11,737 nt of DNA from positions 847-12,583 of the forward strand of contig PMUE01000157.1 of assembly GCA_003167055.1 (NCBI GenBank), given 5' to 3'. This stretch comes from Vulcanimicrobiota bacterium. Its GTDB lineage: Bacteria; Vulcanimicrobiota; Vulcanimicrobiia; Vulcanimicrobiales; Vulcanimicrobiaceae. Shown here piece by piece: positions 1 to 7,028 of the stretch (position 1 is its first letter; every line of letters begins with the position of its first letter). The position numbers were made by a program, and so were the translations under genes. The notes below the pieces were generated by a model that was not told the DNA's origin, made no database searches, and worked only from the letters and a program-made list of their open reading frames with translations.

Positions 1-237
1 TTAGAAGTTGGGCCCATACCGATCTCGCGTGGCTTCGCCGCCCTTCTTGCCACCCTTCTTACCGATCTGCTCATAAAATTCGTGACCGTGGGCCTGCTTC
101 GTCGCAAGTCCACCTTTACGGCCGATCTGTTCGTAAAACTCAGGGCCGTACTTTTTCTTGACCGTTTGGCCGCCTTTTTGGCCCGCTTCGCGGACCGACA
201 TGCCAGTGGGCTTCTTTGGTGTTTCCGGGGTTGACAT
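1..237 (-). CDS. KGG-repeat general stress-type protein, 78 aa
   Basis: A small, basic, very hydrophilic protein built from repeats. KGG occurs at residues 21-23, 41-43, 61-63 and 65-67, and FYEQIG at 34-39 and 54-59, so there are two clear 20-residue units plus partial ones at each end (KKYGPEF near 30, RDRYGPNF at the C-terminus). This is the pattern of the KGG / stress-induced bacterial acidophilic repeat family (YciG of E. coli, GsiB of Bacillus, fungal con-10). Those proteins accumulate in stress or stationary phase and are probably hydrophilin-like protectants without enzymatic activity. The ATG at 235-237 is chosen because a purine-rich AAGAGAG lies just upstream; a longer in-frame start at 429 would run through the divergent neighbour. 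The stop is TAA at 1-3, so the gene is complete. Family assignment is firm; the role is inferred. Confidence 0.88.
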   Translation of the reverse strand: MSTPETPKKPTGMSVREAGQKGGQTVKKKYGPEFYEQIGRKGGLATKQAHGHEFYEQIGKKGGKKGGEATRDRYGPNF

Positions 238-300
238 GCTTGCTCTCTTTTCGACTATTGGGTTGCCATCCAGAGGGACGGCGCTCGTCGTGCATATACT
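231..300 (+). promoter_or_regulatory. Candidate promoter elements in the divergent KGG / HEAT-cyclophilin gap
   Basis: The 97-bp gap between two divergent genes must hold both promoters. On the plus strand an exact TTGACA (231-236) is followed after 16 nt by a poor -10 (GACTAT, 253-258). Separately, a good -10-like TATACT lies at 295-300, 35 nt before the ATG at 335, but without a recognisable -35. The TTGACA overlaps the start codon of the KGG gene and may be chance. Nothing convincing was found for the minus strand. Weak assignment. Confidence 0.28.
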
Positions 301-334
301 AGAACGCAGGTTCGATGCTTTTGGTTGGGGGACG

Positions 335-1813
335 ATGCAAGAATCCAAGTATAGTTTGCGTTCGCTAGCGATTATCGCGCTGGCCGCTGTCCTGGTCGGC
401 GCCGTGCCCACGGCAACGAATACGCTCATTGTGCGCTATGAATCCCAGCGCTCGCTGGGAGATGGCGCCCTCGCCGCCCTGCTGGCCTCGCCGGACGAGG
501 CTACGGCCGCCAGGGCCGCCTTAGCGATCGGCCGGACCAAGCTGGCCGCCGGCGTGCCGCTGCTGGAGGGGCACCTCAGCGACCCACGAGACGCCGTCCG
601 GGCTTTTAGCATGTACGGCTTGGGCCTCATCGGCCAGGGAAGCGACGCGGCAGCCCTGATCCTCGCCCTAGGTCGGGACCGCAGCGGCCCCGCTCAGATC
701 GCCGCGATCGACGCGCTCGGCCGCTACGAGCAAGGCAAGACGTTCGACGCGGACCTTGAGGGGCGAGCTCGACTTGCGCTGATCACGGTATTGGGCTCCA
801 AGACGGTCGCGCCCGAAGTCCGCGGCAGAGCGGCGATCGCGCTGGGTTTCTTTGCCGGGTCACCGGCTGACTTGTTCATCTCCTCGAGACTGACTACGGC
901 GATTCAAGAGGATGGCGACCCGAGTGTGCGCGAGCGCGCCATGTGGACGATCTTCCGCTACTACGCGGCAATTACGCCGATCGCGTTCTTGCGCGCAGGA
1001 TTGAGCGATTCGGACGAGGTCGTGCGCATCGAAGCGGTACGAGCCTACGGCAAGCTCAAAGATGCCGCGCTGGTCGCGGACCTGCAGCCGCTGCTCAACG
1101 ATCCGTCGTGGCGGGTGCAAGAACAAGCCGCTGAATCGATTCGCGTGTTGCAGGGTGGGAAACTGACCGACCATTGGACCGCGATCCCCGCGTTCGTGCA
1201 CACGCCGCCGCCGCAAGCCGACGCGTTTTCATCGCTGCCGGCGTTCCCGCGCACTGCACCGGCGCCGGGCGCGCCGCGTCCCGATGATGCACTGCCGTCG
1301 CTGCCCCTCCTGCCGCAAACCGCGCGCGATATGCTCGGTCCGGCGCACGGACCGCATCCGCGCCTGCGCATTGTGACGACGCAAGGCAACATCTACGTTG
1401 CGCTCTACCCCGAATGGGCGCCGCTGACCGTCGCCAATTTCCTGAACATGATGAATCGTGGGTTCTTGGACAACAACCCGTGGTTTCGCATCGTGCCCGA
1501 TTTCGTCGTCCAAACCGGCGAACAGGATGCTAAAAATGCGCCGGGCCCGGGCTACACGATTCCGGCCGAAGAGAATCCGCTCGAACAGAATAGCTATGTC
1601 ATCTCGATGGGCTTGAACTACGACGACAGGACCAACACACCGCTTCGCGATTCAGCCGGCAGCGAGTACTACATCACGCTCTCGCCGCAGTATCATCTCG
1701 ACAACGCGTTTACCGTGTTCGGCGCGATGACCAGCGGCTTCGACGTACTCGGGCGCTTGACGGAGTCGGACAAAGTGATCCGAGTGGAACGAGTTCCGGA
1801 CGTTACGCTCTAG
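335..1813 (+). CDS. Membrane-anchored HEAT-repeat protein with C-terminal cyclophilin-type peptidyl-prolyl isomerase
   Basis: 492 aa in three parts. Residues 7-33 form one hydrophobic helix after a short basic N-terminus (signal anchor or signal peptide), so the rest is probably extracytoplasmic. Residues 45-275 are alpha-helical HEAT/PBS-type repeats (units such as DPRDAVRAFSMYGLGLIG and DSDEVVRIEAVRAYGKL). Residues 285-335 are a Pro/Ala-rich linker. Residues 342-492 are a cyclophilin domain: FRIVPDFVVQTGE (384-396) matches the CypA active-site block, with R385, F390 and Q393 at the R55, F60 and Q63 positions; GSEYYIT (442-448) and VFG (461-463) are the other core blocks. The CypA W121 and H126 positions appear changed (to His and Phe), as in many bacterial members. 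Likely role: cis-trans proline isomerisation during folding of exported proteins, with the HEAT part as partner-binding scaffold. ATG 335 is chosen because it gives the N-terminal helix and has a G-rich stretch upstream; a start at 158 would overlap the divergent gene. Confidence 0.85.
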   Translation: MQESKYSLRSLAIIALAAVLVGAVPTATNTLIVRYESQRSLGDGALAALLASPDEATAARAALAIGRTKLAAGVPLLEGHLSDPRDAVRAFSMYGLGLIGQGSDAAALILALGRDRSGPAQIAAIDALGRYEQGKTFDADLEGRARLALITVLGSKTVAPEVRGRAAIALGFFAGSPADLFISSRLTTAIQEDGDPSVRERAMWTIFRYYAAITPIAFLRAGLSDSDEVVRIEAVRAYGKLKDAALVADLQPLLNDPSWRVQEQAAESIRVLQGGKLTDHWTAIPAFVHTPPPQADAFSSLPAFPRTAPAPGAPRPDDALPSLPLLPQTARDMLGPAHGPHPRLRIVTTQGNIYVALYPEWAPLTVANFLNMMNRGFLDNNPWFRIVPDFVVQTGEQDAKNAPGPGYTIPAEENPLEQNSYVISMGLNYDDRTNTPLRDSAGSEYYITLSPQYHLDNAFTVFGAMTSGFDVLGRLTESDKVIRVERVPDVTL

Positions 1814-2259
1814 AAAATGCGCTCGGAGTCGAGCAGAATCGTGACCGGCCCGTCGTTGACCAGTTCGACCTGCATGTCGGCGCCGAACTCGCCATATTGT
1901 ACGTGGAGGCCGAGCCGTTCGAGTTCGAGGCCGGTGCGTTCGTAGAGTTCGCTTGCGAGCGGCTCTTTTGCGGCGGCGATGAATGACGGGCGGCGCCCCT
2001 TTCGCGCATCGCCGTAGAGCGTGAATTGCGAGACGAGCAAGATCGCGCCGCCGATCTCGAGCACGCTACGGTTCATCAGTCCCGCTTCGTCAGGAAAGAT
2101 CCGCAGGTTTGCGACCTTTTCGGCCATGTGCCGCGCGTCGTCTTCGCGATCGGCGACGGCGACGCCAAGCAGCACGACGAGGCCGGCACCAATACTTCCA
2201 GTCGTTCGCTCTTCAACGCGCACGCTCGCATGAAGGACGCGCTGCACGACGGCGCGCAC
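1810..2259 (-). CDS. dtd: D-aminoacyl-tRNA deacylase
   Basis: 149 aa, the usual length for bacterial DTD. It hydrolyses D-aminoacyl-tRNA (D-Tyr and others) and Gly-tRNA-Ala mischarges in the cytoplasm, keeping D-amino acids out of proteins. Diagnostic motifs are present: the N-terminal MRAVVQRV, SQFTLYGD at 77-84 (the SQxTL motif) and NDGPVT at 135-140, containing the Gly-cisPro pair that enforces chirality. The start is GTG (2257-2259); no other start preserves the conserved N-terminal strand. It begins 12 nt after the proline dehydrogenase stop, so the two are probably co-transcribed. Its TAG stop overlaps the TAG of the convergent cyclophilin gene in the palindrome CTAG (1810-1813). Identification is firm. 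Confidence 0.95.
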   Translation of the reverse strand: MRAVVQRVLHASVRVEERTTGSIGAGLVVLLGVAVADREDDARHMAEKVANLRIFPDEAGLMNRSVLEIGGAILLVSQFTLYGDARKGRRPSFIAAAKEPLASELYERTGLELERLGLHVQYGEFGADMQVELVNDGPVTILLDSERIF

Positions 2260-2271
2260 CTTACGCCGCGC

Positions 2272-3165
2272 CTACTTCGACCACAGCGAGCTCAAGGCAA
2301 GGACGGCGTTTTCGCGCCGCTCCATGATCCGGCGGAAAAAGTATCCGGCCCAGTGCGTTCCGTACGGGACGTAGATGCGCATGCGATAGCCGTCGGCGAC
2401 GAGCTCGCGCTGCAGTTGCGGCCGGACCCCATAGAGCATTTGGAATTCGAATCGGTCTCGTGCAATCCCGCGCTCGCGGACGTAGGATCGAATCTGATCG
2501 ATCAATCCGCGATCGTGGGTCGCGATCGCCGGATAGTTTCCTCGGGCGAGCAGTTCCTTGGCCAGCGACAGATACTGCTTGCGAATGAGCGGCATCTCTT
2601 TGATTGCGACATCAGCCGGCTCGTTGTACGCCCCCTTGCAGAGGCGGACGCGCGCTCCCAGTTCGATCATGCGGTCGACGTCGGCGGGGGTGCGTTTCAA
2701 GTATGCTTGCAGCACGATGCCGACGTTCTTGTTCTGGGCGTACGCGCGTTCGAAGAGATCGAGCGTGACCTGCGTTACGGCCGAGCCTTCCATGTCGATC
2801 CGCACGAACGGATCGGCATTGCGCTGCGCGTAGTGCAGAATCCGTGTGAGGTTCTCGAGGGCGAACGCCTCGTCGATCAACAGGCCCATGGCGCTCATCT
2901 TTACCGACACGTTACTCAGCGCGCCGGTCTCCCGGATCCGCTCGAGCACTGCGATGTAGGCCTCGCGCGTCGCGATCGCCGCACCGCGCTCCAGTACGTC
3001 TTCGCCCAGGAAATCGAGTGTCGCGGTCATTCCAGCAGCATTGAGCACGCGAACCGCGTCGATTGCCGAGCCCGCAGTTTCGCCGGCGACGAAACGCTTG
3101 GCAAGAAAGAAGAAGTTTTTCTGAAAACCCGATCCGGGGGCGAGCAGTCGATCGATGATGGCCAT
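2272..3165 (-). CDS. Proline dehydrogenase (monofunctional, FAD-dependent)
   Basis: 297 aa, the size of monofunctional bacterial PRODH rather than the large bifunctional PutA. It oxidises L-proline to 1-pyrroline-5-carboxylate, passing electrons through FAD to the quinone pool at the inner face of the membrane. A TIM-barrel PRODH domain covers nearly the whole protein. Recognisable blocks are VRIDMEGS (121-128), VRLCKGAYNEP (173-183, with the conserved Lys), IATHD (214-218), FEFQMLYG (239-246) and YVPYGTHWAGYFFRR (265-279), the last being the substrate- and FAD-proximal helix with the paired arginines. Start ATG 3163-3165 with a weak AGGCG upstream. The P5C dehydrogenase partner is not in this window. 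Downstream dtd follows after 12 nt. Family assignment is firm; the gene could be named putA or prodh, so I leave the symbol empty. Confidence 0.94.
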   Translation of the reverse strand: MAIIDRLLAPGSGFQKNFFFLAKRFVAGETAGSAIDAVRVLNAAGMTATLDFLGEDVLERGAAIATREAYIAVLERIRETGALSNVSVKMSAMGLLIDEAFALENLTRILHYAQRNADPFVRIDMEGSAVTQVTLDLFERAYAQNKNVGIVLQAYLKRTPADVDRMIELGARVRLCKGAYNEPADVAIKEMPLIRKQYLSLAKELLARGNYPAIATHDRGLIDQIRSYVRERGIARDRFEFQMLYGVRPQLQRELVADGYRMRIYVPYGTHWAGYFFRRIMERRENAVLALSSLWSK

Positions 3166-3198
3166 GTCGCGCCTAGACTACGACGCGGCCGCAGGAAT

Positions 3199-3214
3199 CG
3201 GCCTCCAAAGGCCG
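3199..3214. promoter_or_regulatory. Inverted repeat in the proline dehydrogenase / response regulator intergenic region
   Basis: CGGCCT and AGGCCG form perfect 6-bp arms around a CCAA loop, 34 nt upstream of the proline dehydrogenase start and 64 nt upstream of the response regulator start. The 113-bp divergent gap (3166-3278) also contains an AT-rich patch (about 3216-3236) where promoter elements are likely. The arms could be an operator or a 5'-UTR hairpin for proline dehydrogenase. I could not place a convincing -35/-10 pair on either strand. Confidence 0.25.
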
Positions 3215-3278
3215 GACATTATCGAAAATTTACCAAAGTCACACATCGGCGGCCGAGGCGTGAAGGTGGCATACACGA

Positions 3279-3704
3279 ATGGCTGAGGACATGACCCCTC
3301 AGCGCAATTGGCGAGTGCTGATTGCGGACGACGACCCTGCGATCTGTACGCTCATCGATACGGTCCTTCGGAAAGGCCCGTACGAGATGGTCATGTGCAA
3401 CGACGCCGAGAGCGCGCTTGTCGCCGTCGACCGGCAAGGGCCGTTCGACATCATCATCTGCGACTTTATGCTTCCGGGAATCTCCGGGATTGATTTGGTC
3501 GAGCGCCTGCGGGCGAAGGACGGCACGCGCGGTGTGCCGATTTTGATGATCTCCGGCCACACGAACTACGCGATGGACGGCCGGGCGAAGAACGCCGGCG
3601 CGAATTTGTTTCTCAACAAGCCGTTCACGATCTCGCAGTTGCGTTCAGCGGTAACGCACCTGCTCTCAAAGCGCGACTCGCTCTCCAGCGCACCAACCTT
3701 CTGA
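3279..3704 (+). CDS. Single-domain response regulator (CheY-like receiver)
   Basis: 141 aa consisting of one receiver domain (about residues 10-132) with no output domain. The phosphorylation site is complete: acidic pair D17/D18, phospho-acceptor D62 in IIICDFMLPG, switch residue S92 in MISGH, and K114 in LNKPF. Such stand-alone receivers work by protein-protein interaction or as phosphorelay intermediates. No histidine kinase lies nearby, so it is an orphan in this window. ATG 3279 is preceded by GAAGGTGG about 9 nt upstream. Its TGA stop (3702-3704) overlaps the CTG that seems to start the following exporter gene, suggesting translational coupling. The fold is certain; the pathway is unknown. 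Confidence 0.93.
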   Translation: MAEDMTPQRNWRVLIADDDPAICTLIDTVLRKGPYEMVMCNDAESALVAVDRQGPFDIIICDFMLPGISGIDLVERLRAKDGTRGVPILMISGHTNYAMDGRAKNAGANLFLNKPFTISQLRSAVTHLLSKRDSLSSAPTF

Positions 3705-4255
3705 TCAAGATTCTCTTCATCGCGATCTCGCTCGCGTTGGACGTGTTTGCGGTCAGCATCGGCCTCGGCATGCGGGGCGCCACGCCGCGCGAACGCTTGC
3801 GCATCGCCATCGCTTTTCCCATCGCCGAGATCGTGATGAATTGCGTGGGCCTCGGCCTGGGCGAGCTGACGGGACGTCTCATCGGCGATGACGCCGGCTA
3901 CGTCGGGTTTGCGGCGCTGATCGCGGTCGGCGCCTATATGATCCTCGAGGCGCGAAGCAACATGGCCGAACGTCAGCCGATCAAAGTTTCCAGCGACTGG
4001 TCACTGCTTATTACGTCGCTCGCCATCAGTTTGGATTCGCTCGGGATCGGATTTTCGATTCGCTTCGTCGGCGTGCCGATCGGTATCAGCTTGGCGGTCA
4101 TCGGCGTCGTGTCGGTAGCAGCGACACTGCTCGGGCTGCGCCTGGGGCGCCTGCTCGGGACGCGCGTTGAAGACGGCGCGGAAATGCTGGCCGGCGTGCT
4201 GCTTGCGCTCACCGGCGTAGCGTTCGTTACGCTCAAGGTTCTGCACGTCGGCTAG
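3701..4255 (+). CDS. MntP-type (DUF204) membrane metal exporter, probable CTG start
   Basis: MntP family proteins are small inner-membrane pumps exporting Mn(II); some relatives (YtaF) are of unknown substrate. Two homologous halves are visible, each with the family's membrane-embedded Asp: SLALDVFAVSIGLG near the N-terminus and SLAISLDSLGIGFS near residue 112. About six hydrophobic segments are present. The only ATG/GTG/TTG near the N-terminus is TTG 3737, which would begin in the middle of the first helix, one codon before its Asp. Reading upstream in frame gives IKILFIAISLAL, the expected first half of that helix, starting at CTG 3701. That CTG overlaps the response regulator stop as CTGA, exactly like the usual ATGA coupling. 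With this start the protein is 184 aa, the family's normal size. ATC 3704 or ATT 3710 are other non-standard candidates. Family firm, start inferred, substrate uncertain. Confidence 0.85.
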   Translation: MIKILFIAISLALDVFAVSIGLGMRGATPRERLRIAIAFPIAEIVMNCVGLGLGELTGRLIGDDAGYVGFAALIAVGAYMILEARSNMAERQPIKVSSDWSLLITSLAISLDSLGIGFSIRFVGVPIGISLAVIGVVSVAATLLGLRLGRLLGTRVEDGAEMLAGVLLALTGVAFVTLKVLHVG

Positions 4256-4269
4256 GGAATCGCGCGCTT

Positions 4270-5163
4270 ATGCGTGCGCGAGTCGGCGAATCCATCCTGC
4301 GGCTTTGGAGCGATAGCGGCGCGAGGTCGCTGTTTGTGGTGGGCACGGGAAAGAACGTCGGGAAGACGGTGACCATGCGCGCGATCTACCGTGCGTGCAT
4401 CGAAGCTGGCGTGACGTGTGCGTTAACCTCAATCGGGCGCGACGGCGAAGCCGTCGACCTAGGCGATGCGGCCCCGAAGCCGCGGCTTTGGCTCGAACCG
4501 TCAACCGTTATCGCCACCGCACGCAACGTGTTGCCGACCTCGCCCGCGAGTGAGTTGCTGGCGCTCACCCCCTACCATACCGCCGCTGGTGCGTTGGCGT
4601 ATGCGCGCGTGCGTAGCAGCTCGCACTATGAACTGATCGGACCTCCAAGCGCGTCGGCGCTTCGTGCCGTTGTCGGCGACCTGCTCGCGTTTGCCCAGAA
4701 CGCGTTGATCGACGGATCTGTCGATCGGATTGCGGCGCTCGCGGGAGGTGACGATGCGATTGTGGTGTCGTGTGGCGCGGGAGCGGCTCAAACTGTGGGC
4801 GAGGCGGTTGATGACGTTCGCGCGCTCGTCGTTCGTCTACGCACGCTGCGGTTTGAAGGCGGTGATGCTCGCGCGATCGATGGCGCACTTACGCCCGCGA
4901 TCGTCGCACAACTGATTCGCGAACGCGAAACGCGGGCCGTCGTGGTGCGCGATCCAACACAGATCATGCTCAGTGGAAAGGCGGCGCTCTACGCGTTCGA
5001 CCAGTTGACGATCCGCTGCCGGCGGCCGCTACGCGTGATCGCCGCGACAGTCGCATCGATCGGCGGGGAGCAGGTTTTCGACCCACGGGCGCTCGCGCGG
5101 GACGTCGCGCGCGCGACCGGACTGCCGACGTTCGATGTCTATGCCGCGGAGCGCGCGGCGTGA
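4270..5163 (+). CDS. kamB: Lysine 5,6-aminomutase reactivase subunit KamB
   Basis: 297 aa with a P-loop near the N-terminus (GTGKNVGKT, 25-33) followed by TSIGRDGE (53-60) and IDGSVDR (147-153), the layout I associate with KamB proteins. KamB acts with the MutS-like ATPase KamC to reactivate lysine 5,6-aminomutase, a B12- and PLP-dependent enzyme of lysine fermentation, by exchanging damaged cobalamin. The assignment rests on the P-loop type, the pairing with a KamC-like gene by a 4-nt overlap, and the Kce-type enzyme two genes later. The start is ATG 4270, with AGGGA 11 nt upstream that overlaps the exporter stop. The mutase subunits are not in the window. An alternative would be a reactivase for a related aminomutase such as ornithine 4,5-aminomutase, but Kce nearby favours lysine. 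Confidence 0.82.
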   Translation: MRARVGESILRLWSDSGARSLFVVGTGKNVGKTVTMRAIYRACIEAGVTCALTSIGRDGEAVDLGDAAPKPRLWLEPSTVIATARNVLPTSPASELLALTPYHTAAGALAYARVRSSSHYELIGPPSASALRAVVGDLLAFAQNALIDGSVDRIAALAGGDDAIVVSCGAGAAQTVGEAVDDVRALVVRLRTLRFEGGDARAIDGALTPAIVAQLIRERETRAVVVRDPTQIMLSGKAALYAFDQLTIRCRRPLRVIAATVASIGGEQVFDPRALARDVARATGLPTFDVYAAERAA

Positions 5164-6767
5164 ATCCCGGCCGCCTGCTGGACGGCGTGAGCGCGCAAGC
5201 TATCGGGTTCGCTTGGCTGCGCGCAGCGCTTGCGCCGGCGAGTGTGTACGGACAAGCGCGGTTCTCCGACCTTGTGCCGTTCGACCCGGGTGAGGAGGGC
5301 GTGGCCGGTGAGCGCGCGGCGCGAATCGCGCGTATCGCGGCGCACCTCGACCGGGCGGCGTTTGACGAAGCGCGTGACGTTGCTGGCAACGTGCCCGATG
5401 CGGGACAGTCGATTGCGCGCGCGACGATGGGCGATACGCTCGACGACGCCGGGTTTCTCGAATTGCAACGCTTTTTCGATGCCTGCATACGACTCGATGC
5501 GTTGACGGCCGGGTGCGCCGATTTGCCGCGCACGATCGGCGCTTCGCTGCGAGAATGCGCGCGTGCTTTGGAAACCGGACGCGCCGGACGATTAGGCTTT
5601 TACCTTGACGAGCGGTTCGACGCGGCGCTGGCGTCGAGCCGGGCGGCGCTCGCGCAGACACAGGCTGAGTACGACAGCGCGCGCGGTCGCGCAAACGCCG
5701 CGGTGGCTGCTGTGCTCGATCGCGAGATCTCGCAACCCGAGTTCATCGTAATGCGTGACGACTTGCACGGCCCGTTGCCGCCCGGAGTCCGTGTCGTGCG
5801 CGAAACGCCGAGTTATCTGCTCTGCGAGCTGGATTCCGATGAGACGGTCCTTTCCGCGCTGCGCCGGCGCGATGAGGCTGCCGCCGCGGTTGCACTCGCG
5901 GAAGAAGCCGTGCGCGAACGCCTTTCCGCAGTGATTCGCGCGCATGCCGCGGGGCTCGGCGCCGCGATGCAAGCCTTCGGTGAGGTGGACGTGTTGCTCA
6001 CTGCAGCGCGCTTCACGCAGCAGCATCACTGCACCGTCCCCACCATCACGCGCGAAGGGACGCTCGCGTTCGAAGGCGCGCGCTTCCTTCCACTCGAGAT
6101 CGAGTTGCAACGCGAAAGGCGCGCGTTCGCGCCGATCGACCTGCACCTTGAGGATATCGCGGTATTGACCGGCCCCAACATGGGCGGTAAGAGCGCGGCA
6201 CTGCGTACGTGCGGCTTTATCGCGCTGTGCGCGGCGTTCGGCGTGCCGGTGCCGGCCCAGCGGGCGAGTCTCCCGCTGTTCGCGGACATCGCCTGGCTCG
6301 GCATCGGTAGCGAGTCCGAACGCGATGGAACGTTGCTCTCGTCGTTTGCGCGCGAGGTCGTGGGGTTGCGTGAGATGCTCTCGCGCCAGGCTCGTCCGCG
6401 CTTGGTGCTGCTCGATGAGTTTGCGCGCACGACCACGCCGCGCGAAGGCAAGGCGCTCCTGATCGCGGTGATCGGACGTTTACGCGCGCTCGGAGCGTGC
6501 GGTTTGGTCGCGACGCATTTGGGGGGCGTCGCCGAGGCGTCGGCGGTACGGCACTATGCGGTTCGCGGTCTGCGCGGGATTCCGCAGAAGCCGGGCGCCG
6601 GAAATCTCACGCACGCGCTTGAAATATTGGCCGCGTCGATGGACTATACGTTGGAAGAGGTTCGCGGTGATCGCGTGCGAGAAGCTGATGCTATTGCGCT
6701 CGCGTCACTGCTGGGCATCGAAAGCCGCGTGATCGATGCCGCCTACGACGCGCTGGAGTTGGAATGA
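5160..6767 (+). CDS. kamC: Lysine 5,6-aminomutase reactivase ATPase KamC (MutS-like)
   Basis: 535 aa. The C-terminal third is a MutS-family ABC ATPase: Walker A TGPNMGGKS (337-345), signature region TLLSSFAREV (391-400), Walker B RLVLLDEFAR (414-423, with D419/E420) and switch His in ATHLGG (451-456). The N-terminal two thirds are helical, with a coiled region about 150-265, but lack the MutS mismatch-recognition and connector domains. This combination is that of KamC rather than MutS or MutS2; no Smr or KOW domain is seen. With KamB it would remodel lysine 5,6-aminomutase to replace inactivated cobalamin. The start GTG 5160 overlaps the kamB stop by 4 nt (GTGA) and has GGAG 8 nt upstream. 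The stop overlaps the next gene as ATGA, so three genes are translationally coupled. Confidence 0.85.
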   Translation: MNPGRLLDGVSAQAIGFAWLRAALAPASVYGQARFSDLVPFDPGEEGVAGERAARIARIAAHLDRAAFDEARDVAGNVPDAGQSIARATMGDTLDDAGFLELQRFFDACIRLDALTAGCADLPRTIGASLRECARALETGRAGRLGFYLDERFDAALASSRAALAQTQAEYDSARGRANAAVAAVLDREISQPEFIVMRDDLHGPLPPGVRVVRETPSYLLCELDSDETVLSALRRRDEAAAAVALAEEAVRERLSAVIRAHAAGLGAAMQAFGEVDVLLTAARFTQQHHCTVPTITREGTLAFEGARFLPLEIELQRERRAFAPIDLHLEDIAVLTGPNMGGKSAALRTCGFIALCAAFGVPVPAQRASLPLFADIAWLGIGSESERDGTLLSSFAREVVGLREMLSRQARPRLVLLDEFARTTTPREGKALLIAVIGRLRALGACGLVATHLGGVAEASAVRHYAVRGLRGIPQKPGAGNLTHALEILAASMDYTLEEVRGDRVREADAIALASLLGIESRVIDAAYDALELE

Positions 6768-7015
6768 TACGAACGCTACGTGTCGTGATCGATGCGATCG
6801 CGATCATCGCGCTGATCGCGTTGTTTGCTATAGCGCTCCAACGCGGTTGGCACTGGCGCTATTGGCGCATTCCGGTCTACACGTTCGCGGCCTATCTATT
6901 CTCTTGGACGCTCGAACGGTTTCCGGAGCGCGGCTGGATTCATCTCTCCCTGGTAACGCTCCGGGTGCTCATCGTGCTGGCCGCATGCTGGGCGGAGTTC
7001 CACTTAGGGACCTGA
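6764..7015 (+). CDS. Small three-helix membrane protein embedded in the kam operon
   Basis: 83 aa with no family I recognise. Three hydrophobic segments are visible at about 8-26, 35-51 and 61-77, joined by short loops rich in Arg/Trp/His (RGWHWRYWRIP at 27-37) and ERFPERGW (51-58). The ATG overlaps the kamC stop as ATGA, with GGAG 5 nt upstream, and the Kce gene begins 13 nt after the stop. This arrangement makes it a real, co-translated gene rather than a chance reading frame. It could be a transport or anchoring component for the lysine pathway, or an unrelated passenger; the sequence does not decide. No catalytic motif is seen. Confidence 0.75.
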   Translation: MIRTLRVVIDAIAIIALIALFAIALQRGWHWRYWRIPVYTFAAYLFSWTLERFPERGWIHLSLVTLRVLIVLAACWAEFHLGT

Positions 7016-7028
7016 AAAGGGTGAAGGA

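Noticed and set aside
158..334. N-terminal extension of the HEAT-cyclophilin protein by 59 residues
   Set aside because: It would overlap the KGG gene and bury the membrane anchor; ATG 335 gives a normal signal-anchor start.
238..429. N-terminal extension of the KGG protein to 142 residues
   Set aside because: The extra residues are antisense to the cyclophilin gene's start, do not resemble KGG proteins, and a ribosome-binding site precedes the internal ATG at 237.
2026..3294. A 422-codon open frame on the plus strand, antisense to dtd and proline dehydrogenase
   Set aside because: Both opposite-strand genes carry clear family motifs; the antisense protein has no domain pattern and is the usual by-product of GC-rich codon bias.
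5160..6767. Possible DNA mismatch-repair MutS or MutS2
   Set aside because: Only the ATPase domain matches; mismatch-binding, Smr and KOW domains are missing, and the kamB overlap and kce nearby point to KamC.
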